Below are positions 25,786-35,002 of a stretch of 64,000 nucleotides of DNA, in pieces. The notes beneath the pieces were generated by a model that did not search any database, had not been told where the DNA came from, and worked only from the letters and a program-made list of their open reading frames with translations. The first letter of the stretch is position 1; every line of letters begins with the position of its first letter. The stretch lies in NCBI RefSeq assembly GCF_019748365.1, contig NZ_JAIEPN010000091.1:1-64000 (forward strand), read 5' to 3'. A program made the translations under genes and the position numbers. This DNA comes from Novosphingobium sp. GTDB taxonomy: Bacteria > Pseudomonadota > Alphaproteobacteria > Sphingomonadales > Sphingomonadaceae.

Positions 25786-26568
25786 ATGCCGATCCGGTTT
25801 CCCCGCCTTCGCAAGAAAGCTCGCGTGATCAACGCCTTGCTGATCCGCGAACTGATGGCCCGGTTTGGGCACCACAACATCGGCTTCATGTGGCAGATCA
25901 TCGAGCCGCTGATGCTGACCCTGGGCGTGATGATTTCGTGGTCGTTCATCTACGGCGACCGCAATCACGGCGTGCGCGTCATCCCGCTGGTGCTTACCGG
26001 CTATACCTTCCTGACCTTGTGGCGGCACATGATCGCACGCCTGACCCATACGTTCCGCCATGGTTCAGGCCTGCTGTTTCACCGCGACGTTCGACCGGCC
26101 GACATTCTCGTCGCGCGGGGCCTGCTGGAATCGATCGGGACCTTGATATCCTTCTTCGTTGCCTACATCCCGCTCAGCCTGCTCGATGTGATCGAGCCGG
26201 TCGATGACTATCTCGTCCTGCTTGGCGCCTGGACCCTGATGGCCTTCTTCTCGTTCGGCGTTGCGCTCGTCATCACGGCATTGGCCCACTTTTCGGACGC
26301 GTTCGAACGGATCGTTCAGCCGATCATGTACCTGATCCTGCCGCTGACCGGCGTGTTCTACATGGTCTACTGGCTCCCACCAGCGGCCCAGTCGATCGTC
26401 AACTGGTCCCCCCTGGTGAATGCCAGCGAGATGTTCCGCGCAGGCTACTTCGGGTCTGGCCTGCCGACCACCTGGAATGCAGCTTACGTGCTGCTCTGTG
26501 CGATTGCCGTCAATGCGGTAGGCTGGGTTCTTGCGCTGAAGGCCCAGCAGCATATCGAGCTGGAATAG
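25786..26568 (+). CDS. kpsM: Capsule polysaccharide ABC transporter permease
   Basis: The protein has 260 residues with six predicted spans, the usual size for KpsM/CtrC ABC-2 permeases. Near the N-terminus is LLIRELMARFGHHNIGFMWQ, the amphipathic segment before span 1. FFSFGVALVITALAHF and LILPLTGVFYMVYWLP follow in the later spans. It would form the inner-membrane channel for a lipid-anchored polysaccharide, driven by the ATPase two genes downstream. Confidence 0.9.
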   Translation: MPIRFPRLRKKARVINALLIRELMARFGHHNIGFMWQIIEPLMLTLGVMISWSFIYGDRNHGVRVIPLVLTGYTFLTLWRHMIARLTHTFRHGSGLLFHRDVRPADILVARGLLESIGTLISFFVAYIPLSLLDVIEPVDDYLVLLGAWTLMAFFSFGVALVITALAHFSDAFERIVQPIMYLILPLTGVFYMVYWLPPAAQSIVNWSPLVNASEMFRAGYFGSGLPTTWNAAYVLLCAIAVNAVGWVLALKAQQHIELE

Positions 26569-26579
26569 AGAACCGCGTG

Positions 26580-27749
26580 ATGCAAGGCCAGCCCGAGATC
26601 GACAATGCACCGCGCCAGCAGCTTGTTCTGCTGAACAGTGTGGCCGATGGCGAAACCCACGCGATCAGCCCGCTGCATCGCCGCGATCTTGTCCTGCTGG
26701 CGCTGCTCGGGCTCGTTGCCATGATCGCCGTGCTCTACAACTTCGTGATCGCGACACCGCGCTATGCCTCGGAGATGAGCTTCGTGGTGCGGACGCTTGA
26801 TCGCTCGCACCAGCGGTTCAGCTTCCTCAATGTTGGCAGTGGCGGCAGCGGGGACGATGACAGTCATGCGATCGTCGCCTACATCGAATCGCGCGATATG
26901 CTCGCGTCGATCAACGCCGACCAGTTCGTCTCGCGGATATTCAGTGCCGAGGGCGTCGATGCCTTTTCCGCATTCCCGTCATGGCTGGCCGGGGCAGGCG
27001 AGGAACGCTTCTTCAAGCACGTTCAGGACTACATCAATGTCAGGTTCGACGCCGGTACCGGCATAACGTCGGTTTCGGTGCAGGCCTTTACCGCAAGCGA
27101 TGCGAAACGTCTGGCCGAGCGTCTGCTCGCGGCTGCCGAAGCGAAGGTGAACCAGCTCAACGCGCGCGCGCACGATGCCATGGTGTCCTCGGCCGAGGCT
27201 GAATACAAAGCAGCCGACGCAGACCTTGGTGCCCAGTTGGCTGAACTGGCCGCAGTTCAGCGCCGGACCGGGGTGATCGAACCCGGGCTGGAAGCGGGCG
27301 CCGCGATCGGGGTCAGCTCGGATTCTGCCAGTGCGCTCTCGCAGATCAATGTCGAGCTGGCCAACACGATCCGGGTCGCGCCGCGCAGCCCATTGATCCA
27401 ACAGTTGCAGACCCGCCGCGCCGCGATCCTCGCAGATCTTGGTCGGCAACTTGCCGCCCGAAGCGGTGACAAGGGCTCGTTGGCCGAGCGCATCGGGCCC
27501 TATATGGCAGTATCGGTCCGGTTGAATGTTGCCGAGAAGCGTCTGCTGGGCGCCAGCCTCGCGCTCACCAATGCCCGCAACACCGCCAGTAGCAACAGAA
27601 TCTACATCGAATGGATCTCGCGCCCCGGCAGCCCTGACATTCCGGCGTACCCTCGAAAGTGGTTCAACCTCCTTGCCGTGGTGCTGGTGGCAGCCGGTCT
27701 GCTCTGGATCGTCAGGAGCCTTTCGGATCTGGTGATGGCCGATGACTGA
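26580..27749 (+). CDS. kpsE: KpsE-like capsule export inner-membrane protein (second copy)
   Basis: The protein has 389 residues from ATG 26580 (GAGAA 7 bases before); GTG 26577 is the alternative. It shares the layout of the protein at 24573: an N-terminal span near residues 38-58, RYASEMSFVVRTLDRS just after it, a long periplasmic part, then SPDIPAYPRKW and a final span. The two copies are clearly diverged. Having both flank kpsM suggests a hetero-oligomeric co-polymerase or one copy specialised for chain length (inference). Confidence 0.84.
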   Translation: MQGQPEIDNAPRQQLVLLNSVADGETHAISPLHRRDLVLLALLGLVAMIAVLYNFVIATPRYASEMSFVVRTLDRSHQRFSFLNVGSGGSGDDDSHAIVAYIESRDMLASINADQFVSRIFSAEGVDAFSAFPSWLAGAGEERFFKHVQDYINVRFDAGTGITSVSVQAFTASDAKRLAERLLAAAEAKVNQLNARAHDAMVSSAEAEYKAADADLGAQLAELAAVQRRTGVIEPGLEAGAAIGVSSDSASALSQINVELANTIRVAPRSPLIQQLQTRRAAILADLGRQLAARSGDKGSLAERIGPYMAVSVRLNVAEKRLLGASLALTNARNTASSNRIYIEWISRPGSPDIPAYPRKWFNLLAVVLVAAGLLWIVRSLSDLVMADD

Positions 27750-28455
27750 AACCTTGCCTGACATCATGCCGGCCCATGTCCCGGAGGGCCGCTCATCGCC
27801 GCGCAGACGGATTGCCGCGCAAGGCATATCCAAGGTCTATCAGACCCCGACTGGCCCCAAGCAGGTCCTGTCCGGCATCGATTTCTCGATCGGACCCGGC
27901 CAGAAACTGGCCGTCCTGGGCCGCAACGGCGCCGGCAAGTCGACCCTGGTCAAGATCATCGGCGGCGTCGAACGGCCAACCGGGGGACGCATTGTTCGCG
28001 GCATGTCGATGTCATGGCCGCTCGCATTCGGCGGCGGCTTCGAGGCAGCGATGACCGGTTATGACAACATCCGCTTTATCGCGCGGGTCTATGATCAGCC
28101 GTTCAAGGACATGATCGAACGGGTCGATGATTTTGCCGAGCTGGGCCAGAATTTGCTCTTGCCGGTCAAGTACTACTCATCCGGCATGCGGGCCCGCCTC
28201 GCTTTTGCGCTGACACTCGCGATCGATTTCGATTGCTATCTGATCGATGAAGTCATCGCGGTTGGCGATCAGCGCTTTCATCAAAGGTGTCACGACGCGC
28301 TTTTCCGCGATCGTGCCGGTGCTGCGATGATCCTGGTCAGTCACGATATCGGGATCATCCGGGAATACTGCGATACGGCACTGGTGCTGAAGGGTGGCTA
28401 TGGCAGGACTTTCACCGATCTGGAGTTGGCGATCAGTATCTATGCAACGCTGTGA
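27742..28455 (+). CDS. kpsT: Capsule polysaccharide ABC transporter ATP-binding protein
   Basis: The protein has 237 residues. Walker A is LGRNGAGKSTLVK, the signature is YYSSGMRARLAFAL, Walker B is CYLIDEVIAVGD and the H-loop is VSHDIGII. MSMSWPLAFGGGFEAAMTGY between Walker A and the signature is typical of KpsT. About 25 extra residues precede the nucleotide-binding domain. It overlaps the previous gene by 8 bases and the next by 14. Confidence 0.93.
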   Translation: MTETLPDIMPAHVPEGRSSPRRRIAAQGISKVYQTPTGPKQVLSGIDFSIGPGQKLAVLGRNGAGKSTLVKIIGGVERPTGGRIVRGMSMSWPLAFGGGFEAAMTGYDNIRFIARVYDQPFKDMIERVDDFAELGQNLLLPVKYYSSGMRARLAFALTLAIDFDCYLIDEVIAVGDQRFHQRCHDALFRDRAGAAMILVSHDIGIIREYCDTALVLKGGYGRTFTDLELAISIYATL

Positions 28456-29593
28456 AATCACCGTCCCGGCTGTCCCGGCCTGGCCGCGACAATGGCGCAC
28501 GCTGGCATTGGCTGTGCTGGCGGCTCTGTCGCTTGCGGGCTGCGCCACCTTGCCGCAGGCGGGACCAACCGGGCGGCGGATCATCTCGGCCGGGGCCAAA
28601 GGCGATTTTGCGGTGGTGGAGGTGACCGGCGTCAGCGCCTTGCCCCAGGCCGAAACCTTGCCTCGGTTCACGGCGCTTCCTCCGTCGTGGCGCACGTCGG
28701 TCGGCCAGCTTGCGCCTGGCGACACCGTGAGCGTCATCTTCTACGAGGTCGGCGTGCGGATCTTTTCCGGCGGCTCGTCCGGCCAGGGCGGCGCTTTCGA
28801 TCCGGCGGCCAAGGGCGAGAAGGTCGGCCCGATCGAAATCGACCAGGGCGGTCGCATAACGCTGCCCTATGTCGGCACGCTTGCGGCAGCGGGGCGAACG
28901 CCCGCGCAACTCGCGCGGGACATCGAGGAACAGCTGCGCGGCAAATCGGAATACCCGCAGGCGGTTGTCCAGCTCGACGCTGCGAACGGCAGCGCGGTGA
29001 TCGTCGGCGGAGAAGTCGCGAACCCCGGGCGGGTCCGCCTGACCGCCGCGCATGAGCGCCTGCTCGACATCATTGCCTTGTCAGGCGGGCACCGGGGCGA
29101 AACCGGCGACCTGCTGCTGCGGGTGATGCGCGGGGATGCGGTGAGCGAAGGACCGGTCGATGCGCTGAGCTTCAACAATATTGGCGGGATGCCGATGGAG
29201 CCGGGCGATCGGATCGATGTGGTCCGGACGCGGCGCGGTTTCTCGGTGCTGGGCAGCGCCAACAAGGTCAACCGCTATCCGCTGCCGCTCCGTTCCACCT
29301 CGCTTGCCGAAGGGCTGGCCCTGGCCGGAGGGGCGAACGAAAACGTCGCCAATCCGGCAGCGGTCTTCGTGTTCCGCTATGTCAGACCGTCCCCGGACGC
29401 GCCCGAGCAGCCGGTGGTCTATCACATCAACATGCTGAAGCCGGTCTCGTACCTGCTCGCCCAGAAGTTCGATCTGCAGAACAAGGACGTCGTCTACATC
29501 GCCGGCGCCGAAGCCAACCAACCCGGCAAGCTCCTGCAGATGATCGGGCAGGTATTCACCCCGCTGGTTATCGCCCGACAGATCACGAATTGA
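28442..29593 (+). CDS. Polysaccharide export outer-membrane lipoprotein (Wza/KpsD family)
   Basis: The protein has 383 residues from ATG 28442; the longer frame from 28394 lies inside kpsT and is not needed. The signal peptide ends in a lipobox, SLAGCATL. The polysaccharide-export domain has QLAPGDTVSVIFYEVGVRIF and ITLPYVGTLAAAGRTPAQLA. SLBB-type repeats follow, with VIVGGEVANPGRVRL and FSVLGSANKVNRYPLP. It would form the outer-membrane exit channel, joined to the ABC transporter through the KpsE-like proteins. It is the last exporter gene of the run. Confidence 0.9.
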   Translation: MQRCEITVPAVPAWPRQWRTLALAVLAALSLAGCATLPQAGPTGRRIISAGAKGDFAVVEVTGVSALPQAETLPRFTALPPSWRTSVGQLAPGDTVSVIFYEVGVRIFSGGSSGQGGAFDPAAKGEKVGPIEIDQGGRITLPYVGTLAAAGRTPAQLARDIEEQLRGKSEYPQAVVQLDAANGSAVIVGGEVANPGRVRLTAAHERLLDIIALSGGHRGETGDLLLRVMRGDAVSEGPVDALSFNNIGGMPMEPGDRIDVVRTRRGFSVLGSANKVNRYPLPLRSTSLAEGLALAGGANENVANPAAVFVFRYVRPSPDAPEQPVVYHINMLKPVSYLLAQKFDLQNKDVVYIAGAEANQPGKLLQMIGQVFTPLVIARQITN

Positions 29594-29618
29594 CGCCAAG
29601 CACACGAGGAGTCAGCAA

Positions 29619-30644
29619 TTGCCTATTGAGAACGAAGAAATTCGCAACGCCTTGCGCCAGTTTGCGCAGAGTATCGATCCGAGTAACGGGAACCCGAACA
29701 CCGAACCGTTGTGGGAACTGATCCGCGACATCGGCATGGTCAAGCTTAACGTGAAGAATCTAGGCTATGACATCGCACGAGCCTTGTCGGACAGCCAGAT
29801 CGCCAAAGTTCCGGCATCCCCGCAGCCGGTCAAACTGGGCTGGCGGGCTTCGACGCAAGCAGACATCGAGAGCGATTGGGCCGCATTCTGGTGCCACGAG
29901 CTGGGAATCAAGCCGCTCTATCACCGGAAACTCTGGGAACTGCCTTACGTTCTCCACAATTTGTGGGTCCACGGCATGATTGCGCCCGGCAAGCGCGGGC
30001 TCGGTTTCGGTTGCGGCGAAGAAGCCATACCCAGCTATCTGGCGAGCAAGGGCGTGGACGTCGTAGCTACCGACCTGCCGGCGGATCATGCCAGCGCCCA
30101 GGGTTGGCGACAGACAGCACAGCATACCGACAGTCTGGAGAAAATCTGGCGGCCGCACCTTGTATCCAAGGCTCTGTTCGACCGGCATGTCAGCCTTGAA
30201 TTTGTCGACATGAACGCAATCCCGGAACACTTGCGCGATTTTGACTTCTGCTGGTCGATTTGCGCAATCGAGCATGTCGGATCGATCGAACTTGGTCTCA
30301 AGGTGGTTGAGAATAGCCTTGCGACGCTCAAGGCAGGTGGGATCACGGTTCACACTACCGAATTCAATTTCATGCCGGGGCCGACCATTGACAATTGGGG
30401 TACAGTCCTGTTCCAGCAGCAACATTTCGAGGACTTGGCCCGTCGGTTGATTTCGGCAGGACACCGCGCAGAACCGATCAGTTTCGATGTCGGCGACGGC
30501 CCTCTTGATCGCTTCGTCGATTTACCTCCGTTCGGGGTATATCCTTGGGTCAATGAACCAAAGGATGAGTTCCCCGCGCACCTCAAACTGTCGATTGATG
30601 GCTTTCCCAGCACTTGCTACGGCGTCGTCGTGGAAAAGGGTTAA
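29619..30644 (+). CDS. SAM-dependent methyltransferase-like protein
   Basis: A 341-residue protein starting at TTG 29619, with GAGGAG 7 bases before it. The motif I region is GKRGLGFGCGEEAIPSYLA near residue 125, followed by DVVATDLPAD. A later motif, FDFCWSICAIEHVGSIELGL, matches class I methyltransferases. The usual GxGxG is altered to GFGCG. Base composition is a little lower in G/C than the exporter genes before it. It follows the capsule lipoprotein by 25 bases and may decorate the polysaccharide, but the substrate is unknown. Confidence 0.72.
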   Translation: MPIENEEIRNALRQFAQSIDPSNGNPNTEPLWELIRDIGMVKLNVKNLGYDIARALSDSQIAKVPASPQPVKLGWRASTQADIESDWAAFWCHELGIKPLYHRKLWELPYVLHNLWVHGMIAPGKRGLGFGCGEEAIPSYLASKGVDVVATDLPADHASAQGWRQTAQHTDSLEKIWRPHLVSKALFDRHVSLEFVDMNAIPEHLRDFDFCWSICAIEHVGSIELGLKVVENSLATLKAGGITVHTTEFNFMPGPTIDNWGTVLFQQQHFEDLARRLISAGHRAEPISFDVGDGPLDRFVDLPPFGVYPWVNEPKDEFPAHLKLSIDGFPSTCYGVVVEKG

Positions 30645-30685
30645 AAGCCCGGGAAACTATATTCCTTGATTCAATACTTTACCGA

Positions 30686-31768
30686 TTACGGCTTAGTCTT
30701 TGGGCTAAGACTTAAAGCGGTAAGGCAGAATCTTCCAGATATTGCACCACTGCAGATGAACGTTCGAATTTCTATAGGTTGGTATTGATCCTGAATCTCA
30801 AAGTCGAAGGTAAGGCGGTAACTGCCGCCTCCTTCGATTTGAAACTGGTGGTCAACCTTGGCTTCGCGATCCGCCAACAAATCGATCCGGAAGCTGTTGG
30901 CGGGCACGTTCCCGTCGGCAAAGAACTCGATGCTTGCTTCCCAGTGCCCCGCCGGGAAATTGAAGTAGGGACCAAATGTCAGGCATCGCGCCGGGCCCAC
31001 CAGTTCGATCGGCCCAGTCATGGGCAAATGCGGCGGCTTGCCATCAACAAGGACGGCAACCGGAAGGTTGAAGCGCTCTTGTTGGCGAGTCATGGTCAGA
31101 GAGTAGATGCGGTCGAGCTGCGCCAACGTGCCCTCATCCCTGTCGTCACCGACAAATGCACCATGACTGAAATGCTCGCAGAGAAGTGCCTCCAGTGGTC
31201 GATCAAGGGCCCGATCACGGATCATCGCAGTGAGCGCGTCATGGGCAACGCCCAATACGGCTGCAATCTTCTGGGCGAGCTGGCCAGCTGGCGCGTCGAA
31301 TTCGGGTCGGATGATGATGGCGCGCTCTATGGCTGAAATCGCGATCGATCCGATTTGCGCGCGACTGATTGAGCGTGCCGCATCAAGCAACGCCAGATCT
31401 CGCGCCGAAATGAAATCGCGGCAGGCCTCGGCAAATCCCTGATCTACGACGACGACGGGAAATCGTTCAGCCGTCGCATAACGTACTATGGAATCATCGG
31501 GGACTTCCGAAAGAAGCAGCTTCGGCTCGATGCTCGCACCGGCCAGGCGCCTGACAGTCTCCTCAGACATGGAGTTGAACGGGATCACCTCGCACGAGCC
31601 ATAGGCGCGCTGCATGAGGTCTCGAGCGAAGTCGGCGGCGAGGTAGGTGAGCGAAGTGGGCAGGCCGCAGATCAGTCCGAAGTGCTCTGGCCCGGCAGGC
31701 AGCGGCGCCAGTGCGGTCGACTTGCGCCGGCGCCGGGGAGCGGGAGCCGCGCCGTGGTCAGCCGTCAT
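30686..31768 (-). CDS. Protein of unknown function with C-terminal beta-sandwich-like region
   Basis: A protein of 360 residues that I do not recognise. After a basic, proline-rich N-terminus there is GLICGLPTSLTYLAADFA and a mixed alpha/beta region to about residue 180. The last 130 residues look all-beta, with GPARCLTFGPYFNFPAGHWE and FRIDLLADREAKVDHQF, resembling carbohydrate- or jelly-roll-type domains. ATG 31768 was preferred to the in-frame GTG 31828. The stem AGTCTT/AAGACT at 30695-30712 lies in its last codons. It faces the capsule locus and has no visible partner on its own strand; a role in surface glycan synthesis is only a guess. Confidence 0.6.
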   Translation of the reverse strand: MTADHGAAPAPRRRRKSTALAPLPAGPEHFGLICGLPTSLTYLAADFARDLMQRAYGSCEVIPFNSMSEETVRRLAGASIEPKLLLSEVPDDSIVRYATAERFPVVVVDQGFAEACRDFISARDLALLDAARSISRAQIGSIAISAIERAIIIRPEFDAPAGQLAQKIAAVLGVAHDALTAMIRDRALDRPLEALLCEHFSHGAFVGDDRDEGTLAQLDRIYSLTMTRQQERFNLPVAVLVDGKPPHLPMTGPIELVGPARCLTFGPYFNFPAGHWEASIEFFADGNVPANSFRIDLLADREAKVDHQFQIEGGGSYRLTFDFEIQDQYQPIEIRTFICSGAISGRFCLTALSLSPKTKP

Positions 31769-31995
31769 CGCAGCGCCGCCAGGGCACACAGAGCAACCGC
31801 CGCGGGGCAAACCGCCGGCGTTGCGCACCGGGCAGACGGCAGTGTTCGAATCACCGGCAGGCTTGTCACAAGATGTGGTCCGCTTCGGGCCAAGGCGTTG
31901 AAATGGCGATGCTGCTATAGCCAGCCGGGGCAGGACTGTTCAATCCGCATGTGCACATTCGCGCGGTCCGAGCCGTGCCGTGTGCAGATGCTAGT

Positions 31996-32595
31996 TCAGC
32001 CGAGCATCTCCTCGATCTGGCCAAGGCGTTCCTTGCCGAAGAACATCTCGCCTTCCACGAAGAAGGTCGGGATACCGAAAGCCCCGCGATCGACGGCGGC
32101 CTGCGTGTTGGCTGCGAGCCGGTCCTTCACCGCAGCGGACTGGGCGCCCTCTGCCAGCGCGGCGGCGGGAAGGCCGGCCGCGGCCATCACCGCCTCGACG
32201 GCGGCGCTGTCGGAAGGATCGAGCCCCTCCTCCCAGACCGCGCGGAGAAAGGCTTCCGCACATGGCTCGCCGCAGCCGAGATCGATGGCGGCGAGCAGCA
32301 GGCGCAGAAGTTCGACCGAGCGGAACGGGAACGCCGGATTCATGCGGAACTTCGTGAGGCCGTGGCGGGCGATGAAGCGCTGCATTTCCAGCTGGGCATA
32401 GGCGTTCTTGCCCTTGATCTCGGCATCGCGAATGAAAGGCGGCGCATTGCCGGTGAGCTTGTGCATGCCGCCGAGGAGCGTCGGTATAATCGTGATCGTT
32501 GCCCCCTTGCGGGCGGCAAGCGCCTTAAGCGGCCACCAGGCGAGATAGCCGTTGGGGCTGACGAAATCGAAGATGAACTCGATGGTCTTGGTCAT
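31996..32595 (-). CDS. DsbA-fold 2-hydroxychromene-2-carboxylate isomerase family protein
   Basis: The protein has 199 residues from ATG 32595, one base after the SDR stop. It opens with IEFIFDFVSPNGYLAW, the glutathione-binding segment of HCCA isomerases, with Ser in the active position. The C-terminal GAFGIPTFFVEGEMFFGKER is the hallmark thioredoxin-fold cis-Pro region. The founding member acts in naphthalene breakdown, but many relatives sit in fatty or aromatic acid operons with unknown substrates. The longer frame reaching 32937 is overlap with the SDR gene. The 227-base gap before it toward 31768 holds no visible gene. Confidence 0.85.
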   Translation of the reverse strand: MTKTIEFIFDFVSPNGYLAWWPLKALAARKGATITIIPTLLGGMHKLTGNAPPFIRDAEIKGKNAYAQLEMQRFIARHGLTKFRMNPAFPFRSVELLRLLLAAIDLGCGEPCAEAFLRAVWEEGLDPSDSAAVEAVMAAAGLPAAALAEGAQSAAVKDRLAANTQAAVDRGAFGIPTFFVEGEMFFGKERLGQIEEMLG

Positions 32596-32596
32596 G

Positions 32597-33340
32597 TCAG
32601 AAGCGCTCCTGCCAGGGGCGAAGGTCAAGCTCGTGCGTCCAGGACGAGCGGGGTTGCTGGTGCAGCCAGACGAAAGCCTCGGCGGCATCTTCGGGCTTGA
32701 GCACCGAGTCTTCAGCCAGCAGCGGCGCGACATCCTCCACCCGCGAGCGCAGGAAAGTGCCATCGATCGCGCCGTCGCAGACCACGTGGGCGACATGGAG
32801 GCCTTCGGGGCCCAGTTCGCGCGCCATCGACTGGGCAATAGCGCGCAGGCCGTGCTTGGCGGCCGCGAAGGCAGCAAAGCCTGCCCCGCCGCGCAGCGAG
32901 CCGGTGGCGCCGGTGAAGAGAATCGTGCCTGCCCCACGCGGCGCCATCACACGCGCTGCCTCTCGCCCGGCAAGGAAGCCCGCAAAGCAGGCCATTTCCC
33001 AGACCTTGGTGAAGACGCGCGAGGTCGTCTCGCGGATGCCGAAGCGGACATTGGCGCCGATGTTGAACACGGTGACGGCAATGGGGCCAATTTCGCGCTC
33101 GATCCGGTCGAACAGGGCCACGGTTTCCTCTTCGGAGCGGGCATCAACGCCAAAGGCATGCGCCGCGCCGCCAGTGGCGCGAATCTCGGCGCAGAGCGCT
33201 TCGAGCTGATCCAGATGGCGAGCGCGGCGGGTAACGCAGACGGTAAGGCCGGTGCGCGCGAAGGCCCGCGCGATGGCGCCGCCCAGACCGTCGCCCGCAC
33301 CGATGACGAGGCACACGCCGTTGCTGGCTGGTTCGCTCAA
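32597..33340 (-). CDS. Short-chain dehydrogenase/reductase (SDR)
   Basis: The protein has 247 residues from TTG 33340, chosen because AGGGAGA lies 5 bases upstream; ATG 33367 would add 9 residues. The cofactor site is CLVIGAGDGLGGAIARAFA, and VFNIGANVRFGI occupies the NNAG position. The usual catalytic Tyr-x3-Lys is not obvious: the segment after the serine region reads FAAFAAAKHGLRA, with Phe or Ala where Tyr is expected. The enzyme may therefore be an atypical or inactive SDR. It is co-transcribed with the DsbA-fold isomerase. Confidence 0.82.
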   Translation of the reverse strand: MSEPASNGVCLVIGAGDGLGGAIARAFARTGLTVCVTRRARHLDQLEALCAEIRATGGAAHAFGVDARSEEETVALFDRIEREIGPIAVTVFNIGANVRFGIRETTSRVFTKVWEMACFAGFLAGREAARVMAPRGAGTILFTGATGSLRGGAGFAAFAAAKHGLRAIAQSMARELGPEGLHVAHVVCDGAIDGTFLRSRVEDVAPLLAEDSVLKPEDAAEAFVWLHQQPRSSWTHELDLRPWQERF

Positions 33341-33435
33341 GACGCTCTCCCTTTCCTCTGTTGGCATTCTTCGTACCGCGCAGAACATGAAGTTAGCAAT
33401 CGCCCGAGCGAAAGGCCGCTGCTAGATTGCGCACC

Positions 33436-34379
33436 ATGAGCAACTCTCCCTTTCGCGCCGCTGTTGTGCAAGCGGCATCCGATCCCGCAGGCAGCGCAGC
33501 ATCCGCCGCCAAGGCTGCCCGTTTGATCGTCGAAGCCGGAGCTGCGGGCGCGCGGCTGGCGGTGTTTCCCGAAGCCTTCATCGGCGGCTACCCAAGGGAG
33601 CACGGTTTGGCGCGCCGATCGGGCTGCGGCTGCCGGAAGGACGCGAGGCTTATGCGCGGTACCATGCCGCATCCGTAGCGCTGGACGGGCCGGAGATCGC
33701 GGCTGTGCGTGAGGCGGCGGGGGCCGCAGGCATGGTCGTGGTGATCGGCGTGATCGAGCGCCTCGGCTCGACGCTCTATTGCACCGCGCTGATCATCGAC
33801 GGGACGGCGGGCACCATGGCGCACCATCGCAAGCTGATGCCGACCGCTGCCGAGCGCCTTGTCTGGGGCTTCGGCGATGGCCCCACCCTGCCCGCTGTGG
33901 AGACCGCGCTGGGGACGGTGGGCGCGGTGATCTGCTGGGAAAACTACATGCCGATGCTGCGCATGGCGATGTATGGGCAAGGCGTGACACTCTACTGCGC
34001 GCCGACAGCGGACGACCGCGACGGCTGGGTTTCAACCATGCGCCATATCGCGCTGGAGGGGCGCTGCCACGTGCTCTCCGCCTGCCAGTTCCTGCGGCGG
34101 CGCGATCTGCCCGAGGGGCAGGAATGCGTGCTGGGCGAGGATCCCGATACCGTGCTGATGCGCGGCGGCAGCCTGATCATCGGACCGCTGGGTGAAGTGC
34201 TGGCAGGCCCAGACTACAGCGGCGAGACGGTGCTCTATGCCGAGATCGATCCCGCAGAGATTGCCCGCGCGCGCTATGATTTCGACGCGGTGGGGCATTA
34301 CTCGCGGCCCGATGTTTTCCGCCTCACGGTGGACAGGCGCGCCAAGCCGGCGGTGGCGTGGATCGAGGACGAAGCCTGA
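33436..34379 (+). pseudogene. Nitrilase-family gene with a single-base frameshift
   Basis: Two frames together encode one nitrilase. The first, from ATG 33436, reads to GARLAVFPEAFIGGYP, then shifts at the C-run 33591-33593. Adding one C restores RGARFGAPIGLRLPEGREA, which runs into the frame ending at 34379, for about 314 residues. The triad is intact across the join: Glu in VFPEAF, Lys in HHRKLMPT, Cys in GAVICWENYM. The WENYMP form is that of true nitrilases. As written, the product stops at 33678. It may be a real pseudogene or a base-calling error in a C-run. It is divergent from the SDR gene. Confidence 0.85.
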
Positions 34380-35002
34380 TGCACCTCAGGATGGACGCGC
34401 TCAGCGGTGCCGAGCGCTACAAGCTGCTGGCCGGGTCCGTGGTGCCGCGTCCGATTGCGTGGGTTTCGACGCGGTCTGCGGCGGGCGTGGGCAATGTCGC
34501 GCCCTACAGCTTCTTCAACATGATATCGGCCGCGCCGCCGCTGGTGGTGCTGGGCGCGATGCGAGGGAGCGGTGGCGGCCTCAAGGATACGGCGGCCAAC
34601 ATTCTGGAAACGCAGGAATTCGTCGTCAATCTGGTGAGCGAGCCGATGCTCGAGGCGATGAACGTGACTTGCGTGGATGCGCCGCCCGAAGTCGATGAGG
34701 CGATGCTTGCGGGCCTCGAGATGAGCCCGAGCGAACTTGTTGCGCCGCCGCGCATCGCAGGGGCTCCGGTGAGCCTCGAATGCAGGCTCTATCAGGCCAT
34801 CGACGCGCCGCCGGGCAGCACGATCATTCTCGGCGAAGTCATGGCGATGACGATTGACGACCGCTTCGTCGATCCTTCGAACCTGCGGCCCGATCCGGTG
34901 GCGATGCAGCTGATGGGCCGGGTTCACGGCGTGGGCGGCTATACCCGGATCCAGACCGACCGGGCGCTGGAAAGGCCCGTCTATCGTCCCGGAACAATTT
35001 GA
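34379..35002 (+). CDS. Flavin reductase-like (FMN-binding split barrel) protein
   Basis: The protein has 207 residues from ATG 34379, overlapping the nitrilase stop (TGATG). The motif VPRPIAWVSTRSAAGVGNVA followed by PYSFFNMISAAPP is characteristic of the flavin-reductase-like (DIM6/NTAB) group, which binds FMN. Members supply reduced flavin or act in poorly known redox steps. The overlap puts it in the nitrilase operon. Its stop codon lies inside the LacI-type palindrome that serves the next operon. Confidence 0.83.
   Translation: MHLRMDALSGAERYKLLAGSVVPRPIAWVSTRSAAGVGNVAPYSFFNMISAAPPLVVLGAMRGSGGGLKDTAANILETQEFVVNLVSEPMLEAMNVTCVDAPPEVDEAMLAGLEMSPSELVAPPRIAGAPVSLECRLYQAIDAPPGSTIILGEVMAMTIDDRFVDPSNLRPDPVAMQLMGRVHGVGGYTRIQTDRALERPVYRPGTI

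Noticed and set aside
30695..30712. Stem AGTCTT/AAGACT as a bidirectional terminator between the methyltransferase and unknown gene
   Set aside because: It lies inside the last codons of the minus-strand gene, has six base pairs and no T-run.
34379..35002. Flavin-reductase-like protein as the dedicated FADH2 supplier of the halogenase
   Set aside because: It overlaps the nitrilase gene and precedes the LacI operator, so it is outside the sugar regulon; there is no direct evidence linking it to the halogenase.
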